A DNA stretch of 64,000 bases from Kudoa neothunni (taxonomy: Eukaryota; Cnidaria), in the NCBI GenBank assembly GCA_964304625.1, contig OZ199839.1:1-64000 (forward strand), read 5' to 3'. Of this stretch, positions 1 through 12,740 are shown one piece after another. The notes beneath the pieces were generated by a model that was given only the letters and a program-made list of their open reading frames with translations, was not told the DNA's origin and ran no database searches. Every line of letters begins with the position of its first letter. Position 1 is the stretch's first letter. Made by a program: the position numbers and the translations under genes.

Positions 1-1216
1 AATTTATTAGTATCTTTGTTTTATTTCAGGATTTCATATTGTTCTTTAAAACTGAGTAGATTCGTTGATCTTAAACTGTATGTGTGGTTATTGTACATTA
101 ATAATAATAATAATAAAAAGTTTTGTACGCTTTCATTATTAGATTGTTTTAGGTTTAAATCGACTCTACTATTTTTCATAGAATAGATAATAAACCTACG
201 GAATTAATTTCTTCATTAAAGCGGAGTTTAATCAATGTTCAAACTAAAAAAATTTTTTAAAACAAATGTAGAAAGTATTTTTATTAGCTTTAGTGTAAAT
301 AATGTATATACGACAAATGGATAATGATAACAATGTGGATGACATTTAAATATTTTTTATAAAAAACTGTGGACTTATTGGTAAACTCAAATTGATTGCT
401 TTTACACATATATCCCTGAGAGCCTAATATCAATGATCAAATTGATGATAAATCAATTATACATGATCCGATAGAATCTTGGAGGAATCCGACCAACGAC
501 AATCAATTATAACAAAATTTTATTTTCTTTCAGTTTAATAAATCAATTAATTAAAATCAATAATTATTGATTAATAATAAACTAAAATATTTATTCTCTA
601 AAATTTTCGAGAAACGTATATAATGGTTTGGATGGATTAACTCAGTCATTAAATCTTATGTGAAATATTAAAATGATGTAATAAACAAATAATTGGTACA
701 TGTAACATGTTTGATAATAATCATATACTACATTAATCTCGAGACATTACTAGGTTTTGTCTTATGCCTGCGTAAACCAACGGTTATATGGAACAGAATT
801 TTTATTTTGTTCCATTTTAAATTTCCCAAAAAGTGCGCTCTAGCGATACTTAGATTTTTTCGCTGTTTAAACGAATCTTTATATATAAAAAGTTGAAAAT
901 TATTATAGAAGGCGAAAGATTTTGTTATAATTGCACAAGATCATGTAATTATACTCTTCTGTAAATAAATATTTTATTTTGTACTTCTGAAATCTATAAT
1001 ATTTTAATTTTATATAACGTTTAATATAAAATTTATCTTTGAGAATAAGATTTTCATCATTGAATTTAATTATAAATGAATGAATGAATAAATAAATAAA
1101 TAAATAAAGAGAAAAAATATTATATAATTGTTAAATATTTTTTTAATAAATTTGTTATAAGTGTTATATTTTTTATTATAAATAACGTATGAATTTGTAT
1201 TATTATTATTATCATT

Positions 1217-1247
<31 letters not shown>

Positions 1248-1960
1248 GTAGTAGTAGCAGTAGCAGTAGCAGTAGTATTATGTGGGAAACAACGGTTTAA
1301 AAAATCCGATGGTATATATCTTCCATTTCTAGTTAAACACCTTTTAAATTTAGAAGGAGAAAACCTCCAAAAAAATTATAAACTAAAACATTATTATTGA
1401 TTATTAATCAGTTAGATAATGCAAGACATGTGAAATTATAGTATCTGGTTTTTATTCTTACAAGAATATCCATCTATTTGAAATAAAAATTTTCAATATG
1501 ATGCAAATCGCAATGAAAATGACCACCCCACATATATATTAAACGTGGATAAATTGAAAAATTCTATCTCAGAAATATGCTGAACATTTTAAGACCCAAA
1601 TGGATTAAATGATTTCTACCTAGTGATAGATAGGATATCAAAAATTGTAAAATATATCTAGAGATGTATCTTTAAAAAAAAATTTTCCAAAAAATAAATG
1701 TTAATTAATTTGTTTTAAACAAAATAATTGAGTTTGATATTGCGCGCGCGCGCAGTTATGTGAATATTGCGGACTGAATATGAAATGCGTACCTCTTTGT
1801 CATTCTCCAGAAAAGTGCGCAATAACTATTTTTGACTGTGTTGCGTCAATTTAAGTCGTTATTCGGCCAATAAATATAAACTTTAATTTAAATCAATGTA
1901 TTTTTTAAATTAAATACGGATGTTTTTCGTTAATATCCAATTAATTGTTTCGAAAATCCA
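1..1960. other. AT-rich spacer with microsatellites
   Basis: I see no supportable gene here. The stretch holds simple repeats: an AAT run near 102-118, a TAAA/TGAA run at about 1076-1108, ATT/ATC triplets followed by AGT/AGC triplets at about 1198-1275, and a short CG-alternating tract at about 1742-1754. The single ORF (693-896) has no recognisable motif and low-complexity composition. Confidence 0.6.
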
Positions 1961-1968
1961 ACACGTTC

Positions 1969-2318
1969 TTAAACAACAGATATATTTAGATTCCCTCGTA
2001 GCAAAGATCCGTTCGGCTGAACAAATTTAAAATTGTGATTTCGCTCGTGTTCGTTCGTTTTTACTTGCAACAATTTCTGTTCGTGTGAACGAACACGGAC
2101 GTAACTCATGAATTTCGTCCAAATCCTTTCAGGACGACTCAAAGAATTTTTGTATGCATTTAGATATAATTTGAGAGTGTTAAAAGATCCTGGTTCCATC
2201 TTGGACAAGTCTTTCGGTATTACTCGGCTACGAACGCTTTTTGGTATACATAAAAGCAAATAGATATACGCTTGTTCAGCCGATAAATTTTCAAGAAGAA
2301 TCATAGCTTTCACTTCCT
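1969..2318 (-). CDS. Unrecognised exon-like open reading frame
   Basis: An uninterrupted frame of about 115 residues ends with a stop at 1969. It can be entered either at an ATG at 2304 or through a splice acceptor (CTAG) just above 2318, which would start the exon with E-V-K-A-M. Composition is normal for protein: a Leu-rich start (LENLSAEQAYIYLLLCIP), then a basic stretch, then SLSRPERIWTKF. I do not recognise a family. Sequence above it (about 2520-2625, minus) also encodes an acidic stretch containing DSDDSCTGYSKYDESSLDL, which could be an earlier exon. This could be the last exon of a host gene or a transposon remnant. Confidence 0.3.
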
Positions 2319-2639
2319 CTAGTTGAGGTTAAATGGGTGTGTTTAATTTAATTAATTTTCATTTTTCTACCAATAATATAACTTTTTTCCAACCCTGTCA
2401 CCAATGTAAGACAGCGAACAAGACACAATTTGAAGTAATACTAAAGGATTAGCAAACATTTAATACTGTTATTGTAAATATACTTATTTGTTAATCCTCA
2501 CAGAATGCTCTCTACAACAGGAAACTCACAAATCTAATGAAGACTCATCATACTTTGAATAACCCGTACAAGAGTCATCGGAATCTAAAGATTTATCGCA
2601 ATATTCAGGCAGGACGAGGATCCTACGCTTGTCATGTTG

Positions 2640-4010
2640 CGCATGCGGGGATAGTATAATGTGTATAGTTTTTGGTTATTTATTCGATATTTACTTGATA
2701 GAATATTCTTTAATTTTAAAAATAGCATAACTCAATATTTTAAATAACTTTATGAAAAAAAAATGTGGAGTAGATTTGTACCCCAATTTTATTGAGGAGG
2801 TATTTTTACGTTCACTATTTTTATAAAGACCAAAAATTTTTAATTTGTTTTTCTATAACCCATCAAAAAGGAAGAAAGTTACAAACACTTGATATAAATC
2901 ATGTTCGATTAATACGTTATAATATTATTCGCAAGAATCACTTTTGGTAGAAATCTACTCCAATTTGCTTAGAGAGTTAAATAAATCAATCAAAAGCAGA
3001 GATCGTACATAACGCAGCGAATTTACGCGATGAAACTCCATTCCTTGACTCATTACATAGAATTGCTACGTGGGCTGTGTAACGCTCTAATTTCACAGTT
3101 TCCTATTATATCATGGTTGCTACTTGTGATCGGCTCTGTCTCAATTCGCCGTTATTTATGCATGTATAAATTTAATTGTATAACTTATTCCATTCACCAG
3201 ATTTTATAATATAAAATTTTAGGATTCGATATTATGTGTCATTTTTAAACCAATTCAATTCTCAGATGTATACGAATTATCTATAATAATAATAAAGTAT
3301 CACACTTGAACCTAGTCAAATTTGGAAAAAATCGTTTAATATTTTAATTAATAACTCAAATTAGATACACTCTGATTACACATGAATAAACTATAAATAA
3401 AATAAAAATTGTGTTCCTTGTGAAATGATATAATATCCACTTAATTAATGACAACAGCCTGCAAACAAACTTAATCTAAACATATTATGCCATTTACATA
3501 GAAATATACATTAGTAATTTTTGAAAAATATTATTTACCTTTTCATTAATTAATAAAACCCTTTAAGGAGCTCAATATTTGAATAACATTTGTTAAACCT
3601 TACTATTTATCCATATGTAATCACCTTGGTTGATTTGTTTATCATTTTATATATAATCTTTCAATATCAAAATGAAGTATCGCTTGATTTTTCCTTCTCA
3701 ACATTCTATTACATGATTTTATTGTTTCGAGTGGAAATGATAACCAACAAGTAATTGTAATTTTCGTATAATAGCTAACCTTTTTCACTCAAATAAAGTA
3801 TGGAATTGTATTAATCAAAGGTTTCTATCACAATTTTCTCTATTGCTACAACCGAATCAAGTTATCCCATGTGGTAGATGCCTGGATACCAGAACTCGAT
3901 ATTAGAACATGGATAAATTCCAGTAATATATTAATAGCTAGCGTGAATTGCGCCTTTTTACGCGGAATTGGGAATATTTTTATCATAGAAATAAATGTCC
4001 AAAAATTAAA
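2640..4010. other. Spacer with piggyBac-like end motifs
   Basis: No gene is visible. Around 2767-2802 there is the pattern ACCCCAATTTTATTGAGGAGG, which read on the minus strand begins CCTCCTCAATAAAATTGGGG and resembles the interior of piggyBac-type ends seen later in the window. A similar ATCTACTCCAATTT pattern recurs near 2952-2965. The rest is AT-rich and featureless. Confidence 0.35.
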
Positions 4011-4014
4011 AAAT

Positions 4015-4367
4015 ACAATAGGTGACTGATAATACGCACTTTCGTCAATACGAGATATTCAAAGTTTATATTGGGTGACACGGTTTATAATATTTTTATG
4101 ATTGTAGAAAGATAAAAGTCTTTAAAATATTTTTGAATTAAACTAGGAAATTAAAAAATCTGTTATTTCACATGATTAACCGATAATACGAAATTTGTTC
4201 GGCCAAACCCACGTCGGTTTTATTTTTATTTATTAGAAATGAGAGTAAAATTTAAATTTAAATGGTTGCATTTTTGTAGGAATATTAGAAATAACGGAAA
4301 TTGTCCCAAAATATGTCTAAAAGCGCAATAATATTTGTCATTAGACAACTTATGCTATTCGCTATAT
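4015..4367 (+). mobile_element. MITE family A, 5' part (copy 1)
   Basis: This copy begins AATAGGTGACTGATAATACG and matches the copies at 18128 and 60086 through the conserved blocks CGTCAATACGA, ATTCAAAG and TATATTRGGTGA. It runs to ACTTATGCTATTCGCTATAT, where the hAT-type MITE interrupts it. After that insert (about 5058-5067) the sequence CCAAATAAA matches the continuation in the 60-kb copy (CTGTATCCAAATTAAA), so the element was older. I do not find its 3' inverted repeat past 6360. It carries no coding capacity. Confidence 0.6.
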
Positions 4368-5049
4368 CAGTGTTCCCCAACGCGGGGGGGCGACGCCCTA
4401 CCGCTGGGCGTGAAAAAGTTTTGGTGGGGCATGGATAATTGTGAGATAATTTGGCAGTATGACGCACATTGAAATCAATACTTTGAATTTTTATTTTATT
4501 TATTTTTATGCGAAAGTTAATATCCTTAAAGAATACAAAAGCACTGATCAATTTATATAAAAAATATAAAAAACTTTAACATGGTTTTTGCTCAGTAGAA
4601 TCGGAATGATTATAATTCAAATGTTGCCAAATTTATTACCGTGATTCCCTCTTTTTTTGACTTATCCAAAAACAATATTGATTAATTGTCAATATGAATT
4701 ATTTAATTTCGATTTTTAAGCTTCGAATACAAAAATGTTTTGCCTGATGTGGGTTGGATTACCACAAATTTCATTTAACGCAGTTATTGACTGAATGAAG
4801 TAGTATAAATGTTAATTTTTAAAGTCCATCTACGAATTAAATTAGATCGGATCGAATATATTTTTATCCTAATTCTAATGAAAAAAGAAATATATATTAG
4901 TCATTTTCTAATTTTAATGTGGCATGAAGCTTGATTCAAAATTATATTCAGTTTAAGTTAAAAATCAATACTTTTGAAAAAGGTGGGCGCTGAACTGATT
5001 TATTAAAGAAAAAAATGCGCACGATAGAAAAAAAGGTTGGGAAATACTG
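4368..5049. mobile_element. hAT-type MITE (family B, copy 1)
   Basis: This 682-bp non-coding element starts CAGTGTTCCCCAACG and ends (read inward from the right) CAGTATTTCCCAACC. These are typical hAT terminal repeats (CAGxGxTTCCCAAC). It is flanked by a perfect 8-bp duplication, CGCTATAT, at 4360-4367 and 5050-5057, the length hAT transposases make. A diverged 638-bp copy lies at 22221 and a third fragment at 58790. It shows no transposase relic, so it must have been moved by another hAT element. The intact target duplication suggests a fairly recent insertion. Confidence 0.85.
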
Positions 5050-5069
5050 CGCTATATCCAAATAAACTA

Positions 5070-6358
5070 CCGGGTTTTTAACCCGGAATCCGGATTGCAC
5101 GTAAGTCAAATCCGGACGAATCCAATTTAAACTGTTTGAGTAAATTTTTATTGTGATAAAGTTAACATAAATTAATAGTTTAAAGATATATGCATTTGGA
5201 ATCTAATCCATCTTGATTGCTAAACACTAAAACTAGTATTATTGCAATAAAGACATCAAATAATTGGCGAAATATAATAATTAAATAAATTGATTTTTGA
5301 ATCTCTACCGATATCTTGGTGTGTATGGCATTTACCACAAAACGACTCGCAATGTTGAAAGTATTCTTTTAAGTCACTTTCAGTTACTTCGTTTGGAAGC
5401 ATCAGCCATCATTTGGATCAAATCCAGGTTTTCATTAATGGGGCCATCTTTTCCAACCAAGGATTTTATTTTGGAAAAAACTTTCTCGCAAGGATTCAGA
5501 AATGGAGAGTAACGCGGTAAATAACCAATTTCATAGTCGTAGTTGTCGTAAAACTCTTGATTACTATGATGGAACCTTAAGATGTCCGTGACAATAGTAA
5601 AATTTTTGTTTTCTAGAATATCAGCAACCTTCTTTAAAAATGCTTGAAAAATTTCATCATTGACACTTCCCTGGATAGCTTCCGACAAAACCACATTTAC
5701 AGCGTTTAACTGCCAAAATCATTGTGACGTTTCGTCCTCGACTGTTAGATATAACAGGGTTTGGAGTAATCCCAACAAGAGAACGCCCACGGGGATCGTA
5801 TGAGATGTAGAGAAAAGGGACTCTCATCGACGAAAATTTGATTGCGGCATCTAAGTTGATGGGGATTCCTGTATACCAACTGACATAATCTAACCTTTCT
5901 GCTTTTACGCTAGAACAATTTCTACTTTAAGGGATTCGGCCCTAGTCATCTTAAAGATATATTTGACTTTTTAAGTCATTTGTATATAGTAGATTGTCAA
6001 ACTTGTACTCCAAGTTTTTCAATAATTCCACTCAGAGTGATAGAGCAATCATCCCCGATGATAGAATAAAGCCTTTCCTGAACATCATTCATCATTCGTT
6101 AATTTGGTGTTTTTGCTCCACCTTTTTGATACTTTAAATGAGTTTCCTTTAAGTCGTATTTTTTAATAATATCGCTCAGTGTAGAGCGCGATGTTTTTAG
6201 ATCTTCAGAAATTTCTTTCTAGGATTTACCTTTCTGGATGACAAGATATACCACAGTTTCGGGAATTGAGTTTGGATGTCGATTCTTTTAGGCGTCTTGG
6301 TCACTACAAATCCGGATTTGACTTACGCGCAATTCAGATTCGGGGGGTGAAAACCCGG
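5070..6358 (-). mobile_element. Mariner/IS630-type DNA transposon
   Basis: A 1.29-kb element is bounded by TA at 5068-5069 and 6359-6360. Its inverted repeats are about 50 bp: the left starts CCGGGTTTTTAACCCGGAAT and the right, inverted, starts CCGGGTTTTCACCCC; both then share AAGTCAAATCCGGA. The outermost 16 bp of the left end form a small palindrome. It inserted into remains of MITE A just after the hAT MITE. The TA duplication and inverted repeats define a Tc1/mariner-IS630 superfamily member. Confidence 0.88.
5380..6110 (-). pseudogene. IS630/mariner transposase, degraded
   Basis: On the minus strand the N-terminal winged-helix part reads ERLYSIIGDDCSITLS near 6060-6010. Next come the first catalytic strand (NQIFVDESPFSLHLI, about 5840) and GRSLVGITPNPVISNSRGRN (about 5740). 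The C-terminal half is one open frame from 5694 to 5380, containing TDILRFHHSNQEFYDNY and YLPRYSPFLNPCEKVFSKIK. The three acidic positions of a DDE transposase therefore remain (FVDE, TDI, NPCE). The frame changes between blocks and has several stops, so no full-length protein is made from one frame. It would have cut and pasted its own element at TA sites. Confidence 0.82.
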
Positions 6359-6364
6359 TAGATA

Positions 6365-8690
6365 TTTTATCCCTTCTTGACTCGATTACCTCACTTACAA
6401 TTTAAGGAATATACAAATTATCAAAAGTTAGTTCAAAGTCTATTAACTATTTAATTAAGATTGATAACTTCATTAGTTATTTGGGGTTTTATTATGGGAC
6501 TTGTTTATTGTTTCATTATTCGTGGGTGACAATATTCAGCTAATGATACTTAAGTAATAAATTTTTCATATCTTTAAATATTAAATGAAATTTAACTAAT
6601 TTTCTATCATTAAATTTTACACAAAAACATGCAAATCTTGCAAGATTGGGAAATTTTATTATCTAATTGACAGTGTAATGATGAAGATTGTGGCATCTAA
6701 AGAACATCTTCATTAATCCAAACTTATCTGTTTTTTAGATTTACTTTTAAACGCGATAAATTATGGACTCCTAAAATAGCATCACAAAAGTTATTTCTAA
6801 ATTTTTGGATCGTATCAATAAAAAGGTTTGGAGCATGTGTTATCCCCATTATGTTCGTTCTTACTTCGAAGTTTTGTTTATTTTTCTTGCATTCCTATTG
6901 ATTTATTTTTAATGTTATAGTCTTTTTTTTATTAGTTCGATGCTTAAATGAACTATCAGAACTCATATTTTGAAATTTTCTTATATTATGGAGGAAAATG
7001 TCTCGTTTAGTAGTCATATTTAATTAAATATCGTTTGTAAGCTGATTTTATAAGTAACAACATTTTTCTTAGTTTAATAATATTTTTAGTGGTGTTTTGT
7101 TCAGACATAAAAAAAATATACGTATATTTTTCCGAAAACATTTTTACAATTATTAATTTGTATACATGTTTGGGAAAAAATGGAAATCACCTTTTCTGAT
7201 CTTTTCTGATTTCATTTTGTAGGTAATAATTCAAAGTACAACAAATGCTAAATATTATATTTATTAGAGTAACGTACATAAAAACAATATATTTTTTTTA
7301 TTACTTCAATGCTAAAGGTGTTATATCATGAATTGAATTTTATTAAATTTCCGTATTCATATGAGATTTAAAAAGATTATTCATTGTTGAAGTAAACATT
7401 TTTACACGAATGCTTCGGATTACCAAAAGTTTAAAAACCTGTTAATCCTACGACAGTATTCTTAATATTATTCGATAAAATATTTTTTAAATTATGAAAA
7501 TAAAAACCTTTGAAGATCCATTGAATAATTAATTTGAGGATGTATCATCAACTGGGTTGATGAATGATATTTTAATCAAAAATTAATTATTTCAAAGTAT
7601 GCTATATCAACCTATAAATAAAATACTTTAATCTGAATTTAGTATTGTTATAATACGGTTTTTATTTTACGAATAAATAAAAATTCATCCAAAAATGAAA
7701 AGTGATTTAAACGAGATGTCGTCGACACATTTAGGTTGTCATAATCAAGAATAGAACCCAACCAACTTATTTCGATCTGACATAATGTATATGTGAGGAA
7801 ATTGTTTTTAATTGCTTAATTATAGATTTTTTTAAATTTTTATATTTAAAAAATTATTAGCGAAAAATCTTATGTGATGTTTCATTCACATAAAGATTAT
7901 TTAGGTGAGGTCTTTCTTTACCATATTTTATACCAAACATTTCATTACTTTAATATTTTGTAATTATAATCGATTTAATGATCCACGTATACCAAAACTT
8001 GTCATCCGCCTCCCTAGAATCGTTTCTCGCACCCTCTAGGGATGCCCTATATTATCGAAAAAAAGTCGTTTCCTAAAATTTGTCCTATAAGTGATTCCCC
8101 TTTCAACATTTTTTTCATATTTATTTATATCATAAAAAACAACATTGAACAACTCAAATTCAGATCAAAAAATAACTTTAAAATCCTATGTCGAGCATGT
8201 TCGGATTCAAGTGTAATTTCCATTTAGAAAAAATATAAAATTCTTTAACTTCTTGTATTAAAAACAGTTAGTTATATTAATTACTCCAAAATTTGTTTAT
8301 ATTAAATAACAGAATACTAACAGATAACTCATTGGGTTTCCGCGTTTTATATATTAATGCGTTACAAAATTAAAATAAATTTAAAACAAACTCATGTGAT
8401 ATTTATGTTTACTTTCTATAAACGTACATTTGTGAGAACGTACTATGTAAAACTTAACAATTGACAGTCAAGGAACCTAAGTAGATCATATATTCACATA
8501 CCAAAGTTTGGTTTTTTAATAGATTATAAATATATGACGTAATATTAAAATTTATAACTAAAAACTAATTAATAAATGTTAATTTTTAGATTTTACCCCA
8601 TTTTTATATTAGTTTAATAAATCAAACTTTATTTGTGTAATCATTATTCTATTTTTTTAAATACTCTTAATTTACTTTAACTTAAAATGA
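6365..8690. other. AT-rich spacer, nothing recognised
   Basis: I find no gene, inverted-repeat element or structured RNA in this stretch. The only longer frame (8042-8227, plus) has no recognisable domain. A short direct duplication, CTTTTCTGAT, occurs at about 7192-7211. Confidence 0.5.
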
Positions 8691-8769
8691 CCTTGGCCTA
8701 CTCAAGGCTTTAGTCCACTGGCCGGGCGGGGGAAGCGCACGCGAAGCGGGGCTTTTGTGCTAGTTAGGT

Positions 8770-9012
8770 GTGATTCCAGCTAAAATCAAGTTGTTGAGTA
8801 GGATTATTTACTGCGCCTGCATTTTTGAACTCTCCCAATGTTTAAATGCAAACACTGCCAGTTTCACGGATATGAGTGTATCTCTAAAGCCTTACATTTT
8901 CATACTGGGTTGGTTTAGATTTTCAGTCATGTCCACGAAAGAGTAGAATTTTAGGAGCCACTCAGTTTCAGCTAACTCCAGATATACTCGACATCGACAT
9001 GTTGCAATTAAT
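8770..9012 (-). pseudogene. hAT transposase, C-terminal block
   Basis: The minus strand reads LELAETEWLLKFYSFVDMTE followed by NLNQPSMKM (about 8980-8890), then FRDTLISVKLAVFAFKHW. This matches the hAT segment usually seen as (D)WLxKLxxLxDxTxxLNxLNxxLQG followed by a conserved Trp region. It continues the transposase that stops at the other Merlin terminus, and in the expected order, which is the main evidence for the nested insertion. Confidence 0.68.
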
Positions 9013-11709
9013 GTTATACTCACCGGCGACTAAAATTCGTTGCGATGCTGTGCTTATTTATATTAATTTTTTCACGCTTATTTATATCATTATTTGAGAA
9101 GTTGGAGCATACAAAAATTATTCACAATTTTCATTTTTAACATTTGACGATTCTTTACAATTAAACCTAAATTTGATCAAGTTCTCATCGCGTGATCCTC
9201 GCGTTGTGGGTAGAGGAACTTATGTTTATGCTGATTTCTGAATTATTTTACAAAATCATGTTTCATTACCACATGATTATCAATGAGACTATATTTTGAT
9301 TAAATAATTACATAAAACTGACGTGTAAGGATGTGTTAAAAATATTTTATCCTATGCGCATTATTTACCTGAACGAAATAGTGGTGATAGTTGATATAGG
9401 AACTGACGATGAGTTTTTGTTTGCTCAAAAATAATAGCAATCATCTATTTAATTTCTCAGTATCAACAAGAAATCATTCGCGAATTCCAAATATATGTAG
9501 TGTGTCAACTGCAGAGGGTTACGACACCATGTGTATATCAGAAAGTAAGTCCACAAAAGCACATAACTAACCTAGTTAATTAATCATTCCCATAAATAAT
9601 GAAAAAAATATTAATATATATGTATGTAAACGGTAATATATACGAGTATACGTCTATTTTAATAATGATGGATGGATGGATGCAAAACCAAATCTTGTCC
9701 CACCAAGGTGACGTTTTTTCCGGAATAGATTATCGGTTGAACAAAAATTAGAATTAACAAGCATTCTCAAACTAATTTATTATTGCTCGATGTAGAACAC
9801 GATTGAAACAACCCTTTCAATGATTCCACTATCAAAATTGACCATAATAAACTGTTTTGTAAAAATTTGGGCAGTTTGCACCAACCATTCCACGCAAAAA
9901 GAAAAATTTTGTGATGATGGCTACGTTATCGAAATAGATGAAAGCCTTTTACATGGTAAATGAAAAAACAACAGAGGGAGATATCTAAAAGCTGATTCTT
10001 GGAAACATTCCTCTACTAAGGAATTTTTAGTCATTAGATATTCACAGAATGTAATAAAAAAGCTAAGTTATTGTTTATTAATGGTATTTTTAGGTAGACA
10101 TGAATGACAGCAAATATTGCCCAGAATGTGACGAATTATCTGATGATCATATATGTATCTGATATTTGTATATGCAATCGCTATAATATAAAATAGCTCT
10201 TTGTACACATCCAGAAAGATATGGTAACAGAGTAGATGGCCCTTGGATTTTCGGATCTTGGTTATGCTCAATTGTTGATAACGGAAAAAGTACGGTTAAA
10301 GAAGTAAGATATTTCGATGTAAAAAGGATAAATCAAAAAACCTTGATCCCTATAATTGAAGCGGAAATTTAAAAAGGCTTTACAATATATATAGTGATGA
10401 GTGGTCTGAGTACAATAAATTGACAGAACTGGGATATAACCATTTGAAAATCAATCACTCAGTGGCATACTCTATAGGCGGGATTCATTCTGATACTATG
10501 GAGTCATGTTGGGTGGTTTAAAGCCGAAACTCCTGAAAATAAGAGGAGGGTTGAGTAACTCAAATATCGAAGGTTACCCCAAGGATGAATGGTGTCGTTC
10601 CGTTATTGTAACGAAATTCCAATTATTAAATAACTATTAAAATATTATTAATAAATATTATTAAACGGAATAAAATTCTATTTTTTATTGGCGCATGAAT
10701 AAGCAATTATTTTTATGATAATAACTTGATTAAAATTATTCCCAGTTCATATATTCTAAAAATTTTGAATATCCTTGAAAAATAAAAGAAATAAAGGTCA
10801 TATCTATGACAATAGTTCGAGTTAAATTGTATTTCATTTTTGTGCCCAATAATAAAACAAGCCCTTAAAATATTATTATTACGATGGATTATATTACAAT
10901 AAATAAATAAAATGAAAAAGGTAAAACCAAAAATCATACGAGAAATCTCTTATCCATAGTAAAAAATGTTGGTGCCAGTATAAACGCGCACTTTGTAAAT
11001 TACTGAAAATTACATGGCTATAAAAATGGATTAAAGTATATTTAGAACGTATCACAAAAATATAATTAGATCAATATTCTCTATTTTTTTTTCCACGTTA
11101 ATGTCATATCTATCCTAGAATAATTTTGATTTGTAGTATACATTGATCTCTCGATTTTGAAATAAAAGACAAATATCACTTAACCGAAAAGAGTGAAAAA
11201 AAGATACACTAAATTTATCGTTAACTTTTTGAAAATAAAAATAAAATACATGTTAAATTTCATATAGAAAATCATATGAAATAAATGTATAAACTAAATT
11301 AGCTGTAATAAAATTATGCCAGCCCCAAAATTGATTATAAAAGTTTATAAAGTTTCCACTGTACCATTTTTCCTTTTCTTAGTTAACTCTAATTACTGTT
11401 GTTTGATATTTATAAATGATTCTATGACCTTTAACACATAAATAACGATATTATATAAATTAATAACAGCTAAAAACCCCTTAGAACACACTAAATATGG
11501 GCAAAACAATAATTAGAAGGAAATCATGGAATGGATTATATGAACAACGTGAGGATTAAGTGTAAACAATTGTCAGTCGCTAGAAATAAAAATTTGTGAA
11601 TAATTTTTGTATGCTCTAACTTTTCAAATAATGATATCAATAAGCATGAAAAAATTAATTAAAAATAAGCACAGCATCGCAACGAATTTTAGTAGCCGGT
11701 AAGTATACC
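9013..11709 (+). mobile_element. Merlin (IS1595/IS1016-type) transposon
   Basis: This 2.7-kb element has unusually long inverted repeats. About 165 bp at 9013-9177 match, inverted, about 11550-11709. The outer part reads GTTATACTCACCGGC on the left and GGTATACTTACCGGC on the right, followed by the shared block CTAAAATTCGTTGCGATGC. It sits inside a hAT transposase gene. I cannot see a clean 8-9-bp target duplication (flanks GCAATTAAT and ATTACCCAT), so the junctions have drifted or a small deletion occurred. Confidence 0.78.
9855..10530 (+). pseudogene. Merlin transposase (DDE_Tnp_IS1595), degraded
   Basis: Blocks in order on the plus strand are: VEIDESLLHG-like (reads VIEIDESLLHG, about 9925-9958) followed by KNNRGRYLKADSW; GPWIFGSWLCSIVDNGKST and KEVRYFDV (about 10235-10320); then IYSDEWSEYNKLTELGYNH (about 10390-10450); then LKINHSVAYSIGG and DTMESCWVV. 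These correspond to the IDES, SDEW...GY..L.VNHS and (T)xES motifs of IS1595/Merlin transposases, and all three acidic residues survive. At least two frame changes and several in-frame stops separate the blocks, so it is inactive. Confidence 0.8.
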
Positions 11710-11718
11710 ATTACCCAT

Positions 11719-12740
11719 GTTTCATTTCAAAGAAAATTCGCATTTCGCCTATTTAAGCCGTAAAGCGGCTAAACATCCTCCCTGACAGCCAACCCACGTT
11801 TCTCTGCAGAAACAGAACAGGATAATTTTTGCCAACTTCATCCAGCCATGTTTTGTATTGACGATCATTTAACGGGGGGCAATAAAGTTTACCGGCCAAA
11901 CGACCAGTGATATCATCTAACAAAGTGTTCGCCACACATTTGAACACAGTGCATCTACTGGTGCATGATGCAATGGATACTTAGAATGTGTCTCTTATCA
12001 TGTTCACAAAAAAGCTCTATGAGACCTTTGTTTTTTCCACCATGCAAGGAGAACAAGGGTTACTCTCCGAAAGAAGTTAATCCGTCGGTTGATTTTTTTA
12101 ATGAAAACAATGTTGGAGTTGAATAAATCCTCCTCTTGTTGCATTTGTAGGAAAAATTGCACGATATTTCTCAAGTAGTGCCACCGGTAACCAATCTTGT
12201 AATCACATTAACCTCAGATAAATTGCTTACGTATGTTGGTATGTTGACTCATCCAAAGCGAGAGAAAATCCGGTGTCGCACTTATATCCATCACTTTTGT
12301 TGCATTATTTTGATTTAACATCATGGTTATACGATTGCGAAATGTTATCGCCGACAGAAGCATGTCTTTATACCTTTGATTATTTTTTCTTTAATCAAAG
12401 AATCGTTAAAAAGTTCATTGGCAGCATCAAACACGAATTCTTTGATATACCCCTCATCTGTGCATGGTTTTCCGTTTCTTAAAATTTCTAAAACGCGATA
12501 AAAGCTATTCCAAATCCATTCAACTTTAAAGCCCAAACGTGGAGTTGCTGCTGACTAGCCTGTACCCCTGATAATAGCTCATGGCTCGCTTTCTTCTTGC
12601 TTTCCCAGGATATTTTGATGTAAATGCAGTATGACATGTATCGACGTTGACTCTTTGTTTAACCATCCCATATATAGAATTTAATAATTGCATATTAGAC
12701 ACTTCAGAACTCTCCCTCTTCCACAAAGGCCAATTCTTCT
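11719..12740 (-). pseudogene. hAT transposase, N-terminal and central part
   Basis: The order of blocks follows the BED-finger hAT transposases related to ZBED5/GTF2IRD2. They are: a start with FTSKYPGKARRKRAM (about 12620, end of the zinc-finger region), then GYIKEFVFDAANELF and FNDSLIKEKIIKGIK (about 12450-12370), then LSAITFRNRITMMLNQN, then a Cys-rich part, then LYCPPLNDRQYKTWLDEVGK and VGWLSGRMFSRFTA (about 11890-11755). Related proteins have VRWLSRGKVLSR at the last position. The frame is broken by several stops and shifts. I infer it is dead. It ends at the Merlin right terminus and continues beyond the Merlin left terminus. Confidence 0.72.
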
